Below, in pieces: positions 17,220-25,306 of a stretch of DNA of 36,158 nt. The DNA is taken from NCBI GenBank assembly GCA_934202525.1, contig CAKPYB010000032.1, positions 1-36,158 on the forward strand. The letters are read 5' to 3'. A program made the position numbers and the translations under genes. Under the pieces are notes generated by a model, which worked only from the letters and a program-made list of their open reading frames with translations, did no database searches and had not been told where the DNA came from. Origin of the DNA: an uncultured Prevotella sp. GTDB taxonomy: Bacteria; Bacteroidota; Bacteroidia; Bacteroidales; Bacteroidaceae. The first letter of the stretch is position 1; the number at the start of each line of letters is the position of its first letter.

Positions 17220-18884
17220 TCACAGCCGTATCTGCTCCTGGCATCTGTCTGCCACCTCCTTCCTATGCGTAACACAGATAATAGTCTTATCGGCATACGA
17301 AGTAAAGAGGCGGTCGAAAAGAAGCTTCTCGGTTTCGGCATCCAGCGATGAGCTGATTTCATCAAGCAACAGAATGTTACCTTCGCGCAAAAGACTGCGG
17401 GCTATGGCAATACGCTGTGCCTGACCGCCACTCAAACGGGTGGCATGCTCTCCTATCTTCGTATCCATACCTGCCGGCAAACTGAAAACGAAATCGGCAC
17501 AGGCTACATGAAGGGCTTCGGTAAGCTGCTCATCGGTAGCCACGGGATTGGCAAGAAGAAGATTATCGCGAATGGTTCCGCTCATCAGCGTATTACCCTG
17601 CTCTATATACACGATATGCGAACGCATGTCGGTTCCTTCTGTCTCTTTGCCCAGGGCATCATACAATACTATCCTTCCGCTATCGGGCTGGATGATACTC
17701 GACAAGAGACGCAGGATGGTGGTCTTGCCACAACCGGTTTCTCCTACTATCGCCACAGATGTGGCGGGACGGAAATCATAAGAGAAATGACTGACAACAA
17801 CTTTCTTTCGCTCATCGGGATATGAATAACTCACATCCTGAAGACGGATGCCGCAAGCACGCTGCAAAGGTATAGAAGCATCTGCCTGCGACAGAGATTC
17901 CTCCTGCTCGGTATTTTCTATCTCTACCAACCGGTCTACACTCGCTGATGCATGAATCAGCTGGGGAATCATGCCCAAGAGCGACATGATAGGACTCTGT
18001 ATCTGACCCACCAACTGCAGAAAGGCTGTCATCACACCAAAGGTTATCAACCCGTTCTTGAGTTGGATGGCACCATAGACAAAGGCTCCGAAATAGCCGT
18101 AACTGAAGGTGAAGGCAAGGAGCAGGCGGGATATCAACGTAAAACGGATTCTACGGCGGACCAGATGATGCAAACGCTGCTGCATGCTGCCTACCCTACC
18201 GGAAACCGTGCTCTCTGCCTGCAAGGTCTTGATGGTGAGTTCATGTTCTACCGTCTCCTGAATCATCATCTGTATGCTGCTCTCCTCCTCGCGTATCGCC
18301 AGCGTCATCTTCTTGAGTCGGCTGCCGAGATACTTGGCACAGACTGCAACCACCGGTGTCAGTACCAGAAGGCTCCATGCCAGAATGGAATCGATAGAAC
18401 GCATCAGGAAGAAGGCACCGAAGAGCTGCACCAGGGTGACTACGATTGTGGGCAGAATATCCGTAACTACCGAAGAGGCTGATGAGAGATCGCGCTCCAA
18501 ACGCTGGCTGATGTCGCCGGAAAGCATATCAGAAGCAGGCTTTCCGGAACCAGCCTCAGCCTGATGCTTAACGGCATAGAGTTTCCTGCCCAGCACAAAC
18601 CGGAAGAGGCGGCTACGCATATCATTCTGGAGGATAACCTCGGTGATGCCGGAAAGATAGAATACCAGCTGGCGAAGGGCTATCAGCAGGGCGATGACTG
18701 AAAAAAGCACGATGGTTTCGCGCAGCACATTGCCACGCCAGATCACCACATCGATGAACCGGCGACACAGCCAGACGAGCCACAAACCTAATGCTACCTG
18801 CAGAAGACCGGCGATGATGCGCAACAGCAAACGTCCACGGACTGCAGACATCTGGCGGAAAAACCATAGTGCATACTTCCTCAT
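17220..18884 (-). CDS. ABC exporter, fused membrane and ATPase domains
   Basis: I start it at 18884 (554 residues) because that ATG overlaps the stop codon of the PqqD-family gene (ATGA), which indicates translational coupling; an AGAGGG sequence precedes it. The first ~320 residues form the transmembrane domain of the type found in bacterial exporters. The ATPase domain follows, with Walker A (GETGCGKTT), signature LSGGQAQRIAIARS, Walker B (ILLLDEISSS) and a switch histidine (VTHRKE). There is no N-terminal C39 peptidase domain, so any leader cleavage would need a separate enzyme. It is the last gene of the kinase/S26/PqqD operon and probably exports the product of that system across the inner membrane. 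Confidence 0.93.
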   Translation of the reverse strand: MRKYALWFFRQMSAVRGRLLLRIIAGLLQVALGLWLVWLCRRFIDVVIWRGNVLRETIVLFSVIALLIALRQLVFYLSGITEVILQNDMRSRLFRFVLGRKLYAVKHQAEAGSGKPASDMLSGDISQRLERDLSSASSVVTDILPTIVVTLVQLFGAFFLMRSIDSILAWSLLVLTPVVAVCAKYLGSRLKKMTLAIREEESSIQMMIQETVEHELTIKTLQAESTVSGRVGSMQQRLHHLVRRRIRFTLISRLLLAFTFSYGYFGAFVYGAIQLKNGLITFGVMTAFLQLVGQIQSPIMSLLGMIPQLIHASASVDRLVEIENTEQEESLSQADASIPLQRACGIRLQDVSYSYPDERKKVVVSHFSYDFRPATSVAIVGETGCGKTTILRLLSSIIQPDSGRIVLYDALGKETEGTDMRSHIVYIEQGNTLMSGTIRDNLLLANPVATDEQLTEALHVACADFVFSLPAGMDTKIGEHATRLSGGQAQRIAIARSLLREGNILLLDEISSSLDAETEKLLFDRLFTSYADKTIICVTHRKEVADRCQEQIRL

Positions 18885-19147
18885 ACCAGTCCCTCTTTCT
18901 GCCACTGGGCAATAATCGCCTCGCAGTCTTTTTCTGCCTGAGCCATGACTACATCATACTCATCGCACAGAGCCTGAGCCAACGAAGCTACCGTAAAATC
19001 GCCCTGTTTCTCAGCCGTCTTCCAGAGAAAGGCGGCAGTTTCGTTGAGACTGATCAACTTGGTAAAGTCTACTGCCTGCATACCTTCGGCTGTTACCACA
19101 TACTCACCGCAAATTTCGCGGAGCTTGAAATCTTTCTTGATCTTCAT
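18881..19147 (-). CDS. PqqD family protein (RiPP recognition-type)
   Basis: This 88-residue protein has the size and pattern of PqqD-like peptide chaperones: a beta-strand start (FKLREICGEYVVTAEG), the VDFTKLISLNETAAFLW block, and helices ending in CEAIIAQWQKEGLV. Members of this fold bind the leader of ribosomally made precursor peptides and present it to modifying enzymes. It is the third gene of the operon, 13 bp after the S26 peptidase gene, and its stop overlaps the ABC exporter start by 4 bp. The presence of a leader-binding protein is the main reason to read this operon as a peptide maturation system. No precursor gene is recognised nearby. Confidence 0.88.
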   Translation of the reverse strand: MKIKKDFKLREICGEYVVTAEGMQAVDFTKLISLNETAAFLWKTAEKQGDFTVASLAQALCDEYDVVMAQAEKDCEAIIAQWQKEGLV

Positions 19148-19160
19148 TGTATCTTGTTTT

Positions 19161-19664
19161 TTAGTTTTTATATGATAAACGGATATAGAGCTTGATTATT
19201 TTAAGCAAGACCCTACGCACAGGCCTCAACCTCTGCCATCTGTGCCAGTTTCTGAGCGCATTCTGCGAGATGAGACTCTTGCGGCTGCCGTCGGGACAGA
19301 TGACAGCATGCGCCTTCGCAATGACATCCTTGCGCAGGCAATGCTCCTTAAAACCGAGATTTCCATCGCCCGTCAGCACGATACGGCAATCATCTGCAGA
19401 AAAAGATGCGGGGGATGCATCTCCTGCAACAGGCTCTATCCCGATGATGCGATGCACCACCGGATAGCCTTCTTCTACCCTCGCCATCACAATATCGCCC
19501 ACCTTCAACTCGCCTTCTACCGGATAGAATTCTACGCAATCTCTATCACCTACGATAAAGGGAAGCATGCTGGTTCCTTTGACCGGAAACTTGACAGGAC
19601 GACCTTCACGGATAAATTGCTCGAGCGCGGCTATTGCCTTATATTTTGAATCGGATATATTCAT
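19161..19664 (-). CDS. S26-type (Sec11-like) serine peptidase
   Basis: This 167-residue protein has the S24/S26 peptidase fold. The nucleophile is S32 in VKGTSMLPFI. The second motif reads GDIVMARVEEGYPVVHRIIG, with H71 where bacterial signal peptidase I has the general-base lysine, as in Sec11/S26B enzymes. The LTGDGN block further on matches their conserved aspartate region. There is no N-terminal membrane anchor; the C-terminal end (about 140-167) is basic and hydrophobic and may associate with the membrane. In this operon it is a candidate for trimming the exported peptide or its leader. It lies 39 bp after the kinase gene and 13 bp before the PqqD gene. Confidence 0.85.
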   Translation of the reverse strand: MNISDSKYKAIAALEQFIREGRPVKFPVKGTSMLPFIVGDRDCVEFYPVEGELKVGDIVMARVEEGYPVVHRIIGIEPVAGDASPASFSADDCRIVLTGDGNLGFKEHCLRKDVIAKAHAVICPDGSRKSLISQNALRNWHRWQRLRPVRRVLLKIIKLYIRLSYKN

Positions 19665-19703
19665 CTTTCTATTGTACGATTGGTTTTTACCCGACGGTTG
19701 GTT

Positions 19704-20627
19704 TTACAGACTGATGGTCTGACTGCAAAGGAGGGCTGCACCGGCATCAGGCAGACAGTCGAGCTGATAAAGCCGGGTAGCCCCGATCAGCTTCTCTATC
19801 GTTTGATGCTGGCCATCTGCAATTTCCTTCTCCCATGCCTTGCCGGAGACAGAAGTCTTGATAGACACATAAGACTCTATGACGGTCTGTTTTCTGATTT
19901 TATTCTCTGGTGCCTGGCGCAATTGGACAATTGCCCCTATCGGATATTCCTCGTTCTTATAGCAAGGTGTCTTTCCGCTCCAAGGCGAGCCACTCACCAT
20001 GGGCGTTCCTTCGTGCGATATATATACCACCGGGTTATCATCATTGAGCAGTCGGGTGCCCTCGATATGTTTGAGCCACAGTCCGGAATGCGTACTCTTG
20101 CCCGTTCCGCTCTTGCCCAGGAAGAGATAAGCCTTTCCATCCTTTACTATGGTAGAAGAATGAAACAGAAGTGTATCTCCGGCAGCCGAACGCATGGCAT
20201 AGAGCAGCATCAGCGAGGTGTCAACGGTTGCCTTGAGGGATCCGAAAGCCGACTTCTGGCCGAAGGTGCCAGCAGGAACCAGAAGACTGGAATGCTGATA
20301 ATCATGACCTGTAACCAGTATCGATTTCATATCAGTCATTGCCATCAGGAACGCCTTCTGCTTCTCTCCCAGACTACCGCTGATAATGAGCTGTCCCTCC
20401 TCATCCTGTCTGCATTCCTCCTTGAAACCGGCAGGTTTCCTCAGTTCGTCCCCGCTTTCTGACAAGGTAAGCGTGAATGAGGTGCGGGCAGCAGATGCGA
20501 CCTGTTCATCGCATTCAAACGCCTGATAAGCCTCCAGTAATACAGCCATCATCTCCTGAGAGGAATCAGGATAAGAAAGGCTGAACCCGACATGGGCTAC
20601 CTGATAATACTTTATAATAGATTCCAT
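19704..20627 (-). CDS. HPr kinase-like ATPase
   Basis: This 307-residue protein has a C-terminal HPr-kinase/PEP-carboxykinase-like domain with a Walker A loop at residues 171-179 (GKSGTGKST), an LLNDDNPVV acidic motif (D196, D197) and a GSPWSGKT segment. The N-terminal ~150 residues have no motif that I know. HPr-kinase-like proteins of this type occur in peptide maturation clusters, where some phosphorylate a serine of the precursor (for example in paeninodin-type lasso clusters). A role in sugar control is less likely here because no HPr or PTS gene is near. It is the first long gene of the operon, with a strong promoter at 20725-20756. Its ATG overlaps the stop of a 26-codon ORF (TAATG). 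Confidence 0.85.
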   Translation of the reverse strand: MESIIKYYQVAHVGFSLSYPDSSQEMMAVLLEAYQAFECDEQVASAARTSFTLTLSESGDELRKPAGFKEECRQDEEGQLIISGSLGEKQKAFLMAMTDMKSILVTGHDYQHSSLLVPAGTFGQKSAFGSLKATVDTSLMLLYAMRSAAGDTLLFHSSTIVKDGKAYLFLGKSGTGKSTHSGLWLKHIEGTRLLNDDNPVVYISHEGTPMVSGSPWSGKTPCYKNEEYPIGAIVQLRQAPENKIRKQTVIESYVSIKTSVSGKAWEKEIADGQHQTIEKLIGATRLYQLDCLPDAGAALLCSQTISL

Positions 20628-20707
20628 TATTCTGTAATTTCATTTATGCTCCCTATAAGGAACGGTTCAAGTTTTTCATTACTGCAACAAAGGCTCAGAG
20701 GCCTCAT
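20627..20707 (-). CDS. Possible small ORF coupled to the kinase gene (26 aa)
   Basis: On the minus strand an ATG at 20707 opens 26 codons (peptide begins MRPLSLCCSNEKLEPF and ends SINEITE) and stops with a TAA that shares one base with the kinase ATG. The start lies about a dozen bases from the transcription start predicted from the promoter at 20725-20756. It could be a leader peptide or a short precursor. It could also be chance, since a 26-codon ORF is not rare and no ribosome binding site is visible. I do not recognise the peptide. Confidence 0.25.
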   Translation of the reverse strand: MRPLSLCCSNEKLEPFLIGSINEITE

Positions 20708-20724
20708 TGTCTGCAATTTCGCAA

Positions 20725-20756
20725 CAAAAATACGATTTTTATCTGAGAAAGCCAAA
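20725..20756 (-). promoter_or_regulatory. Promoter of the kinase/S26/PqqD/ABC operon
   Basis: On the minus strand TTTG (20756-20753) and TATTTTTG (20732-20725) are separated by exactly 20 bp, a full match to the Bacteroidetes consensus. It lies about 100 bp upstream of the kinase start. Confidence 0.85.
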
Positions 20757-20810
20757 TCTTTCTCTATCTTTCTTCAAATTACTGAAGTTTTGCAGATGGA
20801 AATCGGCGTA

Positions 20811-20856
20811 CAAAAAAAAGAGATGAAGCAAAATCTACGTTGCTTCATCTCTTTTT
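20811..20856 (-). terminator. Bidirectional rho-independent terminator after glmM
   Basis: A perfect 17-bp stem (20815-20831 with 20840-20856) with an 8-nt loop has A/T runs on both sides; eight T follow the core stem on the minus strand. It ends the glmM transcript and insulates the kinase operon. Confidence 0.93.
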
Positions 20857-20878
20857 ATATGATCTCATATTCAGTATC

Positions 20879-22270
20879 TTACTGCATATCGTAAACCACC
20901 TGCATGAGCTTCTTGCCCAGTTCATCAGCCTGCTCCATGGTAGAGGCCTCGCTATATACGCGGATGATAGGCTCGGTATTACTCTTGCGGAGGTGAACCC
21001 ACTTGTCAGGGAAATCGAGCTTGACGCCATCGATATCTGTTACGGTGACATCCTTCTCCTTACCATACATCTCCTTAACCTTCACGAGGATAGCATCTAC
21101 ATCGGTAGATGGAGTCAGGTCGATGCGGTTCTTGGCGATGAAATAGTTAGGGAAGCTGGCACGGAGCTCGCTCACCTTGCAGCCCTTGTGAGCCAGACTG
21201 CTCAGGAAGAGGGCGATACCAACGAGGGCATCACGACCGTAATGGCTCTCTGGATAGATAACTCCACCATTGCCTTCACCACCGATAACAGCGTGAACAT
21301 CCTTCATCTTGGTAGTTACATTCACCTCGCCTACAGCAGCTGCAGTGTACTTGCCACCATGCTTCTCGGTAACATCACGGAGGGCACGGGTAGATGAAAG
21401 GTTGCTGACGGTATTACCCGGAGTCTTGCTCAATACATAATCAGCTACACTGACCAGGGTATACTCCTCGCCAAACATCTTGCCGTCTTCGCAGATGAAA
21501 GCCAGACGGTCAACATCAGGGTCTACAACGATACCCATATCGTAGCCACCCTTCTTCAACTCATCCATGATACCACCGAGGTTCTTCTCCAATGGCTCAG
21601 GATTATGAGCAAAGTCGCCTGTTGGCTCACCATTGAGGAAAGTATATGCTACACCGAGTGCATCGAGCAACTCAGGAAGAATAACGCCACCAACAGAGTT
21701 GATGGAATCTACACAAACCTTGAAATGGGCATTTTTAATAGCTTCGACATCTACGAGCTTCAAAGCAAGTACGGAGTCGATATGGCGCTTGTTGAATGTA
21801 TTGTCTTCTGTATATTTTCCGAGATGATCTACATCCGCATAGTCGAAGTCTTCCTTCTCAGCGATGTCCAGCACCTCGTTACCGTTAGCTGCTGTGAGGA
21901 ACTCACCCTTCTCGTTGAGGAGTTTGAGGGCATTCCACTGGCGTGGATTGTGAGAAGCTGTGATGATGATACCGCCGGCTGCACCACTCATGGTAACAGC
22001 AAGTTCGGTGGTAGGAGTAGTAGCCAGACCGATGTTCAACACATCGTAGCCCATACCCATGAGGGTTCCACAAACCACATTCTTTACCATCTCGCCAGAG
22101 ATGCGAGCATCACGGCCTACAACGATGGTATTACTCTTCGAAGCACTGCTACGGCGAATGAAGGTAGCGTATGCTGAAGTGAACTTTACGATATCGAGCG
22201 GATTCAAAGTATCGCCCGCTGGACCGCCGATAGTACCGCGGATACCAGAAATTGACTTAATCAGTGTCAT
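20879..22270 (-). CDS. glmM: Phosphoglucosamine mutase (GlmM-type phosphohexomutase)
   Basis: This 463-residue cytoplasmic enzyme belongs to the alpha-D-phosphohexomutase family and most likely converts glucosamine-6-phosphate to glucosamine-1-phosphate for peptidoglycan and lipid A. The phosphoserine is S106 in TASHNPRQWNALK. The metal loop is D250-P-D-V-D-R255. The sugar-binding loop is GGEGNGGVIYP, and the phosphate-binding end is LRKSNTEPIIRVY. The start MTLIKSISGIRGT is typical. A phosphomannomutase role cannot be excluded from sequence alone. It begins 24 bp after the stop of the DUF4827-type lipoprotein gene, so it is probably cotranscribed with it, and it is followed by a strong terminator. 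Confidence 0.92.
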   Translation of the reverse strand: MTLIKSISGIRGTIGGPAGDTLNPLDIVKFTSAYATFIRRSSASKSNTIVVGRDARISGEMVKNVVCGTLMGMGYDVLNIGLATTPTTELAVTMSGAAGGIIITASHNPRQWNALKLLNEKGEFLTAANGNEVLDIAEKEDFDYADVDHLGKYTEDNTFNKRHIDSVLALKLVDVEAIKNAHFKVCVDSINSVGGVILPELLDALGVAYTFLNGEPTGDFAHNPEPLEKNLGGIMDELKKGGYDMGIVVDPDVDRLAFICEDGKMFGEEYTLVSVADYVLSKTPGNTVSNLSSTRALRDVTEKHGGKYTAAAVGEVNVTTKMKDVHAVIGGEGNGGVIYPESHYGRDALVGIALFLSSLAHKGCKVSELRASFPNYFIAKNRIDLTPSTDVDAILVKVKEMYGKEKDVTVTDIDGVKLDFPDKWVHLRKSNTEPIIRVYSEASTMEQADELGKKLMQVVYDMQ

Positions 22271-22294
22271 AAATATATCTTTCTGAATTTATGT

Positions 22295-22993
22295 TTATCT
22301 TCCTTTCTGCAGGGTCATGTCGTAAACACATGCCTGCACACTGCCCGATGCCGATGTGGTACCATAAGAGTGAGGCACGAGCAGGCGGACATGAGCGATG
22401 CGGTCATCATCAGTCTTTGGTCTGCCAATCTTAATCCAGGTGAACGGAATAAGCCAACCGCTAGGCACGGTAGCACTGACACTGCCATAACTGGATGAAT
22501 TATATGTATTGGCCATCAGACTGGTTGAAGGATCGACAAAAGAACCGGTGAAAGTACCGGAAGTATTTTCAACTCTCATCTTATCTATATAATAGGAATA
22601 AGCAGGAACTTTGTTTGAAAGCGTGAGACAATTATCGCTCATTTCAGCAGCATACGAAAGGTTGTACTCATCAAAGCGGACCAGTACATCTACCGATGTG
22701 CCTTTCTTGATATAGTCGCCACATCCCTGGTCAATCACCTGCATGTAGATACCGTTACTGTTGAAAAGTACCCATTCGTTGTTGTTCTTTGCTGTATCCG
22801 TCAGCCTTTGATTATTATTCCAACGTCTGTTGAACTCATCCTCAGAGATGACCTTAATATTTTCCTTACGCAAGAAGGAGCTGATAGAATCGAGCTCTCT
22901 GTCGCGCATGTCCTTATAAGTCTCACTATCATTGCATGCGGCAAACGATAAAACAGCCGCGAAAGCAATCATTGCAAACAAAAATTTCTTCAT
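22295..22993 (-). CDS. DUF4827-type lipoprotein
   Basis: I chose the ATG at 22993 (232 residues) rather than the upstream in-frame ATG at 23032 because it yields a clean lipoprotein signal peptide (MKKFLFAMIAFAAVLSFAAC, lipobox FAAC). The following part, SSFLRKENIKVISEDEF and NSNGIYMQVIDQGCGDYIKK, matches my memory of the DUF4827 family of Bacteroidales, which resembles FKBP-like prolyl isomerases in general plan. A function is not established here. It lies upstream of glmM with a 24-bp gap, a common arrangement for two genes of one transcript. A -7 box is found at 23022-23029. Confidence 0.75.
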   Translation of the reverse strand: MKKFLFAMIAFAAVLSFAACNDSETYKDMRDRELDSISSFLRKENIKVISEDEFNRRWNNNQRLTDTAKNNNEWVLFNSNGIYMQVIDQGCGDYIKKGTSVDVLVRFDEYNLSYAAEMSDNCLTLSNKVPAYSYYIDKMRVENTSGTFTGSFVDPSTSLMANTYNSSSYGSVSATVPSGWLIPFTWIKIGRPKTDDDRIAHVRLLVPHSYGTTSASGSVQACVYDMTLQKGR

Positions 22994-23021
22994 TCTTCTT
23001 TTTAAAATCTGATTTATTGGG

Positions 23022-23029
23022 CAAAGGTA
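23022..23029 (-). promoter_or_regulatory. Possible -7 box for the DUF4827-type/glmM unit
   Basis: The minus strand reads TACCTTTG, a TAnnTTTG match, 28 bp upstream of the chosen start. No convincing -33 element is present at the usual distance. Confidence 0.5.
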
Positions 23030-23156
23030 CAAAAAAGATAAGACAACACCGAGAGGAATAGGTTGATTTTATTATTATTTATCACTTATTATCATCCTAT
23101 TGCCTCAAAACGGGGTTGTTTTCTGTCTTTTTCGTCATTTCTAAGGGAAAAAACGG

Positions 23157-24197
23157 CTACTTCAGCATATCGGCGTATGCCAGGATTGCTTTCAGTGCTA
23201 TCTGTTCTGCCTCCTGCATGCTACACAGCAATTTGCCTCCGGAAGCATTGCGATGACCGCCACCATTGAAGAACTCGGCTGCCATCTTATTGCATGGGAA
23301 ATCGTCTACAGAACGGAGACTTACCAATATGCGATTGTCGATATCCGTATCTTCGCGAAGAGAAATGGAGAGTTTGTGACCCTTGATGGTAAGAGGCACG
23401 TTCACCAATCCTTCCAGGTCGCCCTTGATAAAGTCATACTTCTTCAACTCTTTACGGGTCACCGTATAGAAACTGGCATGAAGTCCCTCTACGACCTGCA
23501 GCTTTTCATTCATCAGATAGCCACGGAACCGGACTGCCGGAATGCGGGCATTATTGAAGACATTGCGATAAATCTTATCCTTGTCGATGTTCTTGGTAAG
23601 CAGCAGACAGATGATGTAATAGATATAAGGCTGGGTAGAATTGTAAGTGAAACCACCCGTATCGGTCATCATGCCGCAATATACGCAGGTAGCCCAAGTT
23701 TGATCCATCTGTGGGAAGCCGCCCAACTGCCAGACTACACGGAATACCAGGTCGCTGGCACTGCTGGCATGTGGCTGCGAAACCAGCAGCTTAGCCTCAA
23801 GATTAGGAGCCAGGTGGTGGTCGATGATGACACGCTGAGTCTTGCAACCCAACAATACATGATCCATCTCATCAAGACGTCCCTCACTGCTAAAGTCAAC
23901 ACAGCATACCAGGTCGGCTTCATCGAAAGCCCGTTGTACCTGCTCAGGCTGCTTGTCATACCGCAGGATATCAGCTGCTCCAGGCAACCAGGAAAGAGAA
24001 TCCGGTACCATATCCGGCACACAAATGTCAACTTTCTTGCCCAAAGAGCGAAGATAACCAGCCCATCCCAGAGAAGAGCCGATGGCATCACCGTCTGGCG
24101 ACTTATGTGCACAGACGACAATATGATGAGAAGCCGCTATCGTCTCTCGGAGAATAGCGGCTTCCTGATCTGTCAATATATTAATGTTTATATCCAT
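23157..24197 (-). CDS. nrnA: DHH/DHHA1 phosphoesterase (NrnA-like)
   Basis: This 346-residue protein has the DHH domain followed by a DHHA1 domain. Visible metal ligands are H31, D35 and D37 in AHKSPDGDAIGSS, then D100 in CCVDFSS, and D126-H-H128 in VIIDHHLAPN. The C-terminal substrate motif is FFNGGGHRNASGG. Such enzymes (NrnA, nanoRNase/pAp phosphatase) degrade very short RNAs or pAp, and some act on cyclic dinucleotides; sequence alone does not decide which. It starts 9 bp after the stop of the nucleotidyltransferase gene, so both are on one transcript. Confidence 0.92.
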   Translation of the reverse strand: MDININILTDQEAAILRETIAASHHIVVCAHKSPDGDAIGSSLGWAGYLRSLGKKVDICVPDMVPDSLSWLPGAADILRYDKQPEQVQRAFDEADLVCCVDFSSEGRLDEMDHVLLGCKTQRVIIDHHLAPNLEAKLLVSQPHASSASDLVFRVVWQLGGFPQMDQTWATCVYCGMMTDTGGFTYNSTQPYIYYIICLLLTKNIDKDKIYRNVFNNARIPAVRFRGYLMNEKLQVVEGLHASFYTVTRKELKKYDFIKGDLEGLVNVPLTIKGHKLSISLREDTDIDNRILVSLRSVDDFPCNKMAAEFFNGGGHRNASGGKLLCSMQEAEQIALKAILAYADMLK

Positions 24198-24206
24198 CTC
24201 ATTAAA

Positions 24207-25118
24207 TTAGAAGAGCTTGTTTGGATAAACACCCTCGTCGATAAGACTCTGGATCTTGTCAACAACACTCTGGCGGTCGGCTGCATAAGTTACACCGAAC
24301 CACTTGCTGGTAGTATCGAGCACCTTAACAGTAGCTGTACCCTCATTGATGAGCTTGTTGACCATCAATGGGATGAAGAACTCAGCCTTCTTGTTTTCCA
24401 TATTCTTAGGATCACTCAAGAACTCCTTGAAGTACTCCTCACTATGCTGGAAGTAATCAGGTGTGAAGCCCCAAACGTTCATGGAAACAGGAGTATTGTC
24501 GCCTACAGCAACCCACTCGCCCTGCTCGTCCTTGTAAGATACCTTACCGTCGATACGCATGATCTCGGTACGCTCTACACAGGTAGTCAGGTTCTCCTCA
24601 GCATCCTTAGAGCAGATGCCGCGAGCTACGGTACCATTCTCACTCAAGGTGTTACCCACACGGAAACCAACCATGGCATAACGGTTCTTGCTGCCCTCTG
24701 GAAGTTCAGAGAGGAACTTGCCGATTACCATGAAGCAATCGCGGTTGTAGAAGTCATCGCAGTTGATTACGCAGAAAGGCTCCTTGATGATATCCTTTGC
24801 CATCAGAACTGCATGGTTTGTACCCCATGGTTTCTCACGACCTTCTGGTACAGAGAATCCCTCTGGGAGATCATCCAATGCCTGGAAGCAAAGCTCTGCA
24901 GGAATATGGCCCTCATACTTTGAAAGAATCTTCTCACGGAACTGATCTTCGAAGTCCTTGCGGATAACGAATACGATCTTTCCGAAACCAGCCTGAATAG
25001 CATCATAGATGCTGTAGTCCATGATAGTCTCACCATTAGGACCCAGACCATCAAGCTGTTTCAAACCACCATAACGGCTACCCATTCCGGCAGCCAAAAG
25101 CAATAACGTAGGTTTCAT
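24207..25118 (-). CDS. Sugar-phosphate nucleotidyltransferase
   Basis: This 303-residue cytoplasmic enzyme belongs to the NTP_transferase family. The nucleotide-binding signature is GMGSRYGGLK at residues 11-20, preceded by LLLLAA, and an acidic metal motif is seen in CVINCDDFYNRDC. Members transfer a nucleotide to a sugar-1-phosphate; the sugar (glucose, mannose or other) cannot be read from the sequence. It lies directly upstream of the DHH phosphoesterase gene with a 9-bp gap. A -7 box lies about 55 bp upstream. Confidence 0.9.
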   Translation of the reverse strand: MKPTLLLLAAGMGSRYGGLKQLDGLGPNGETIMDYSIYDAIQAGFGKIVFVIRKDFEDQFREKILSKYEGHIPAELCFQALDDLPEGFSVPEGREKPWGTNHAVLMAKDIIKEPFCVINCDDFYNRDCFMVIGKFLSELPEGSKNRYAMVGFRVGNTLSENGTVARGICSKDAEENLTTCVERTEIMRIDGKVSYKDEQGEWVAVGDNTPVSMNVWGFTPDYFQHSEEYFKEFLSDPKNMENKKAEFFIPLMVNKLINEGTATVKVLDTTSKWFGVTYAADRQSVVDKIQSLIDEGVYPNKLF

Positions 25119-25173
25119 TTTTGTCTATACTTTTATTTATTAATAGTTGATAGTTATTTAAAAAATAACGATG

Positions 25174-25181
25174 CAAAAGTA
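25174..25181 (-). promoter_or_regulatory. Possible -7 box for the nucleotidyltransferase gene
   Basis: The minus strand reads TACTTTTG (TAnnTTTG). The -33 position holds no clear TTG, so this is a weak call. Confidence 0.45.
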
Positions 25182-25306
25182 ACAAAAAAAATGCAGTTAA
25201 CCGCACGTTTTCCTACTTTTTTTTGATTAATATCAATTTTTGTCCTATTCTGCACTATCTGTAACACATATCAGACTTATTTCCGGACACATCTCCCAGG
25301 CAAAAC

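Noticed and set aside
23253..24923. A 556-codon plus-strand ORF
   Set aside because: It lies opposite the DHH phosphoesterase and nucleotidyltransferase genes, whose motifs are clear; the translation shows no domain pattern.
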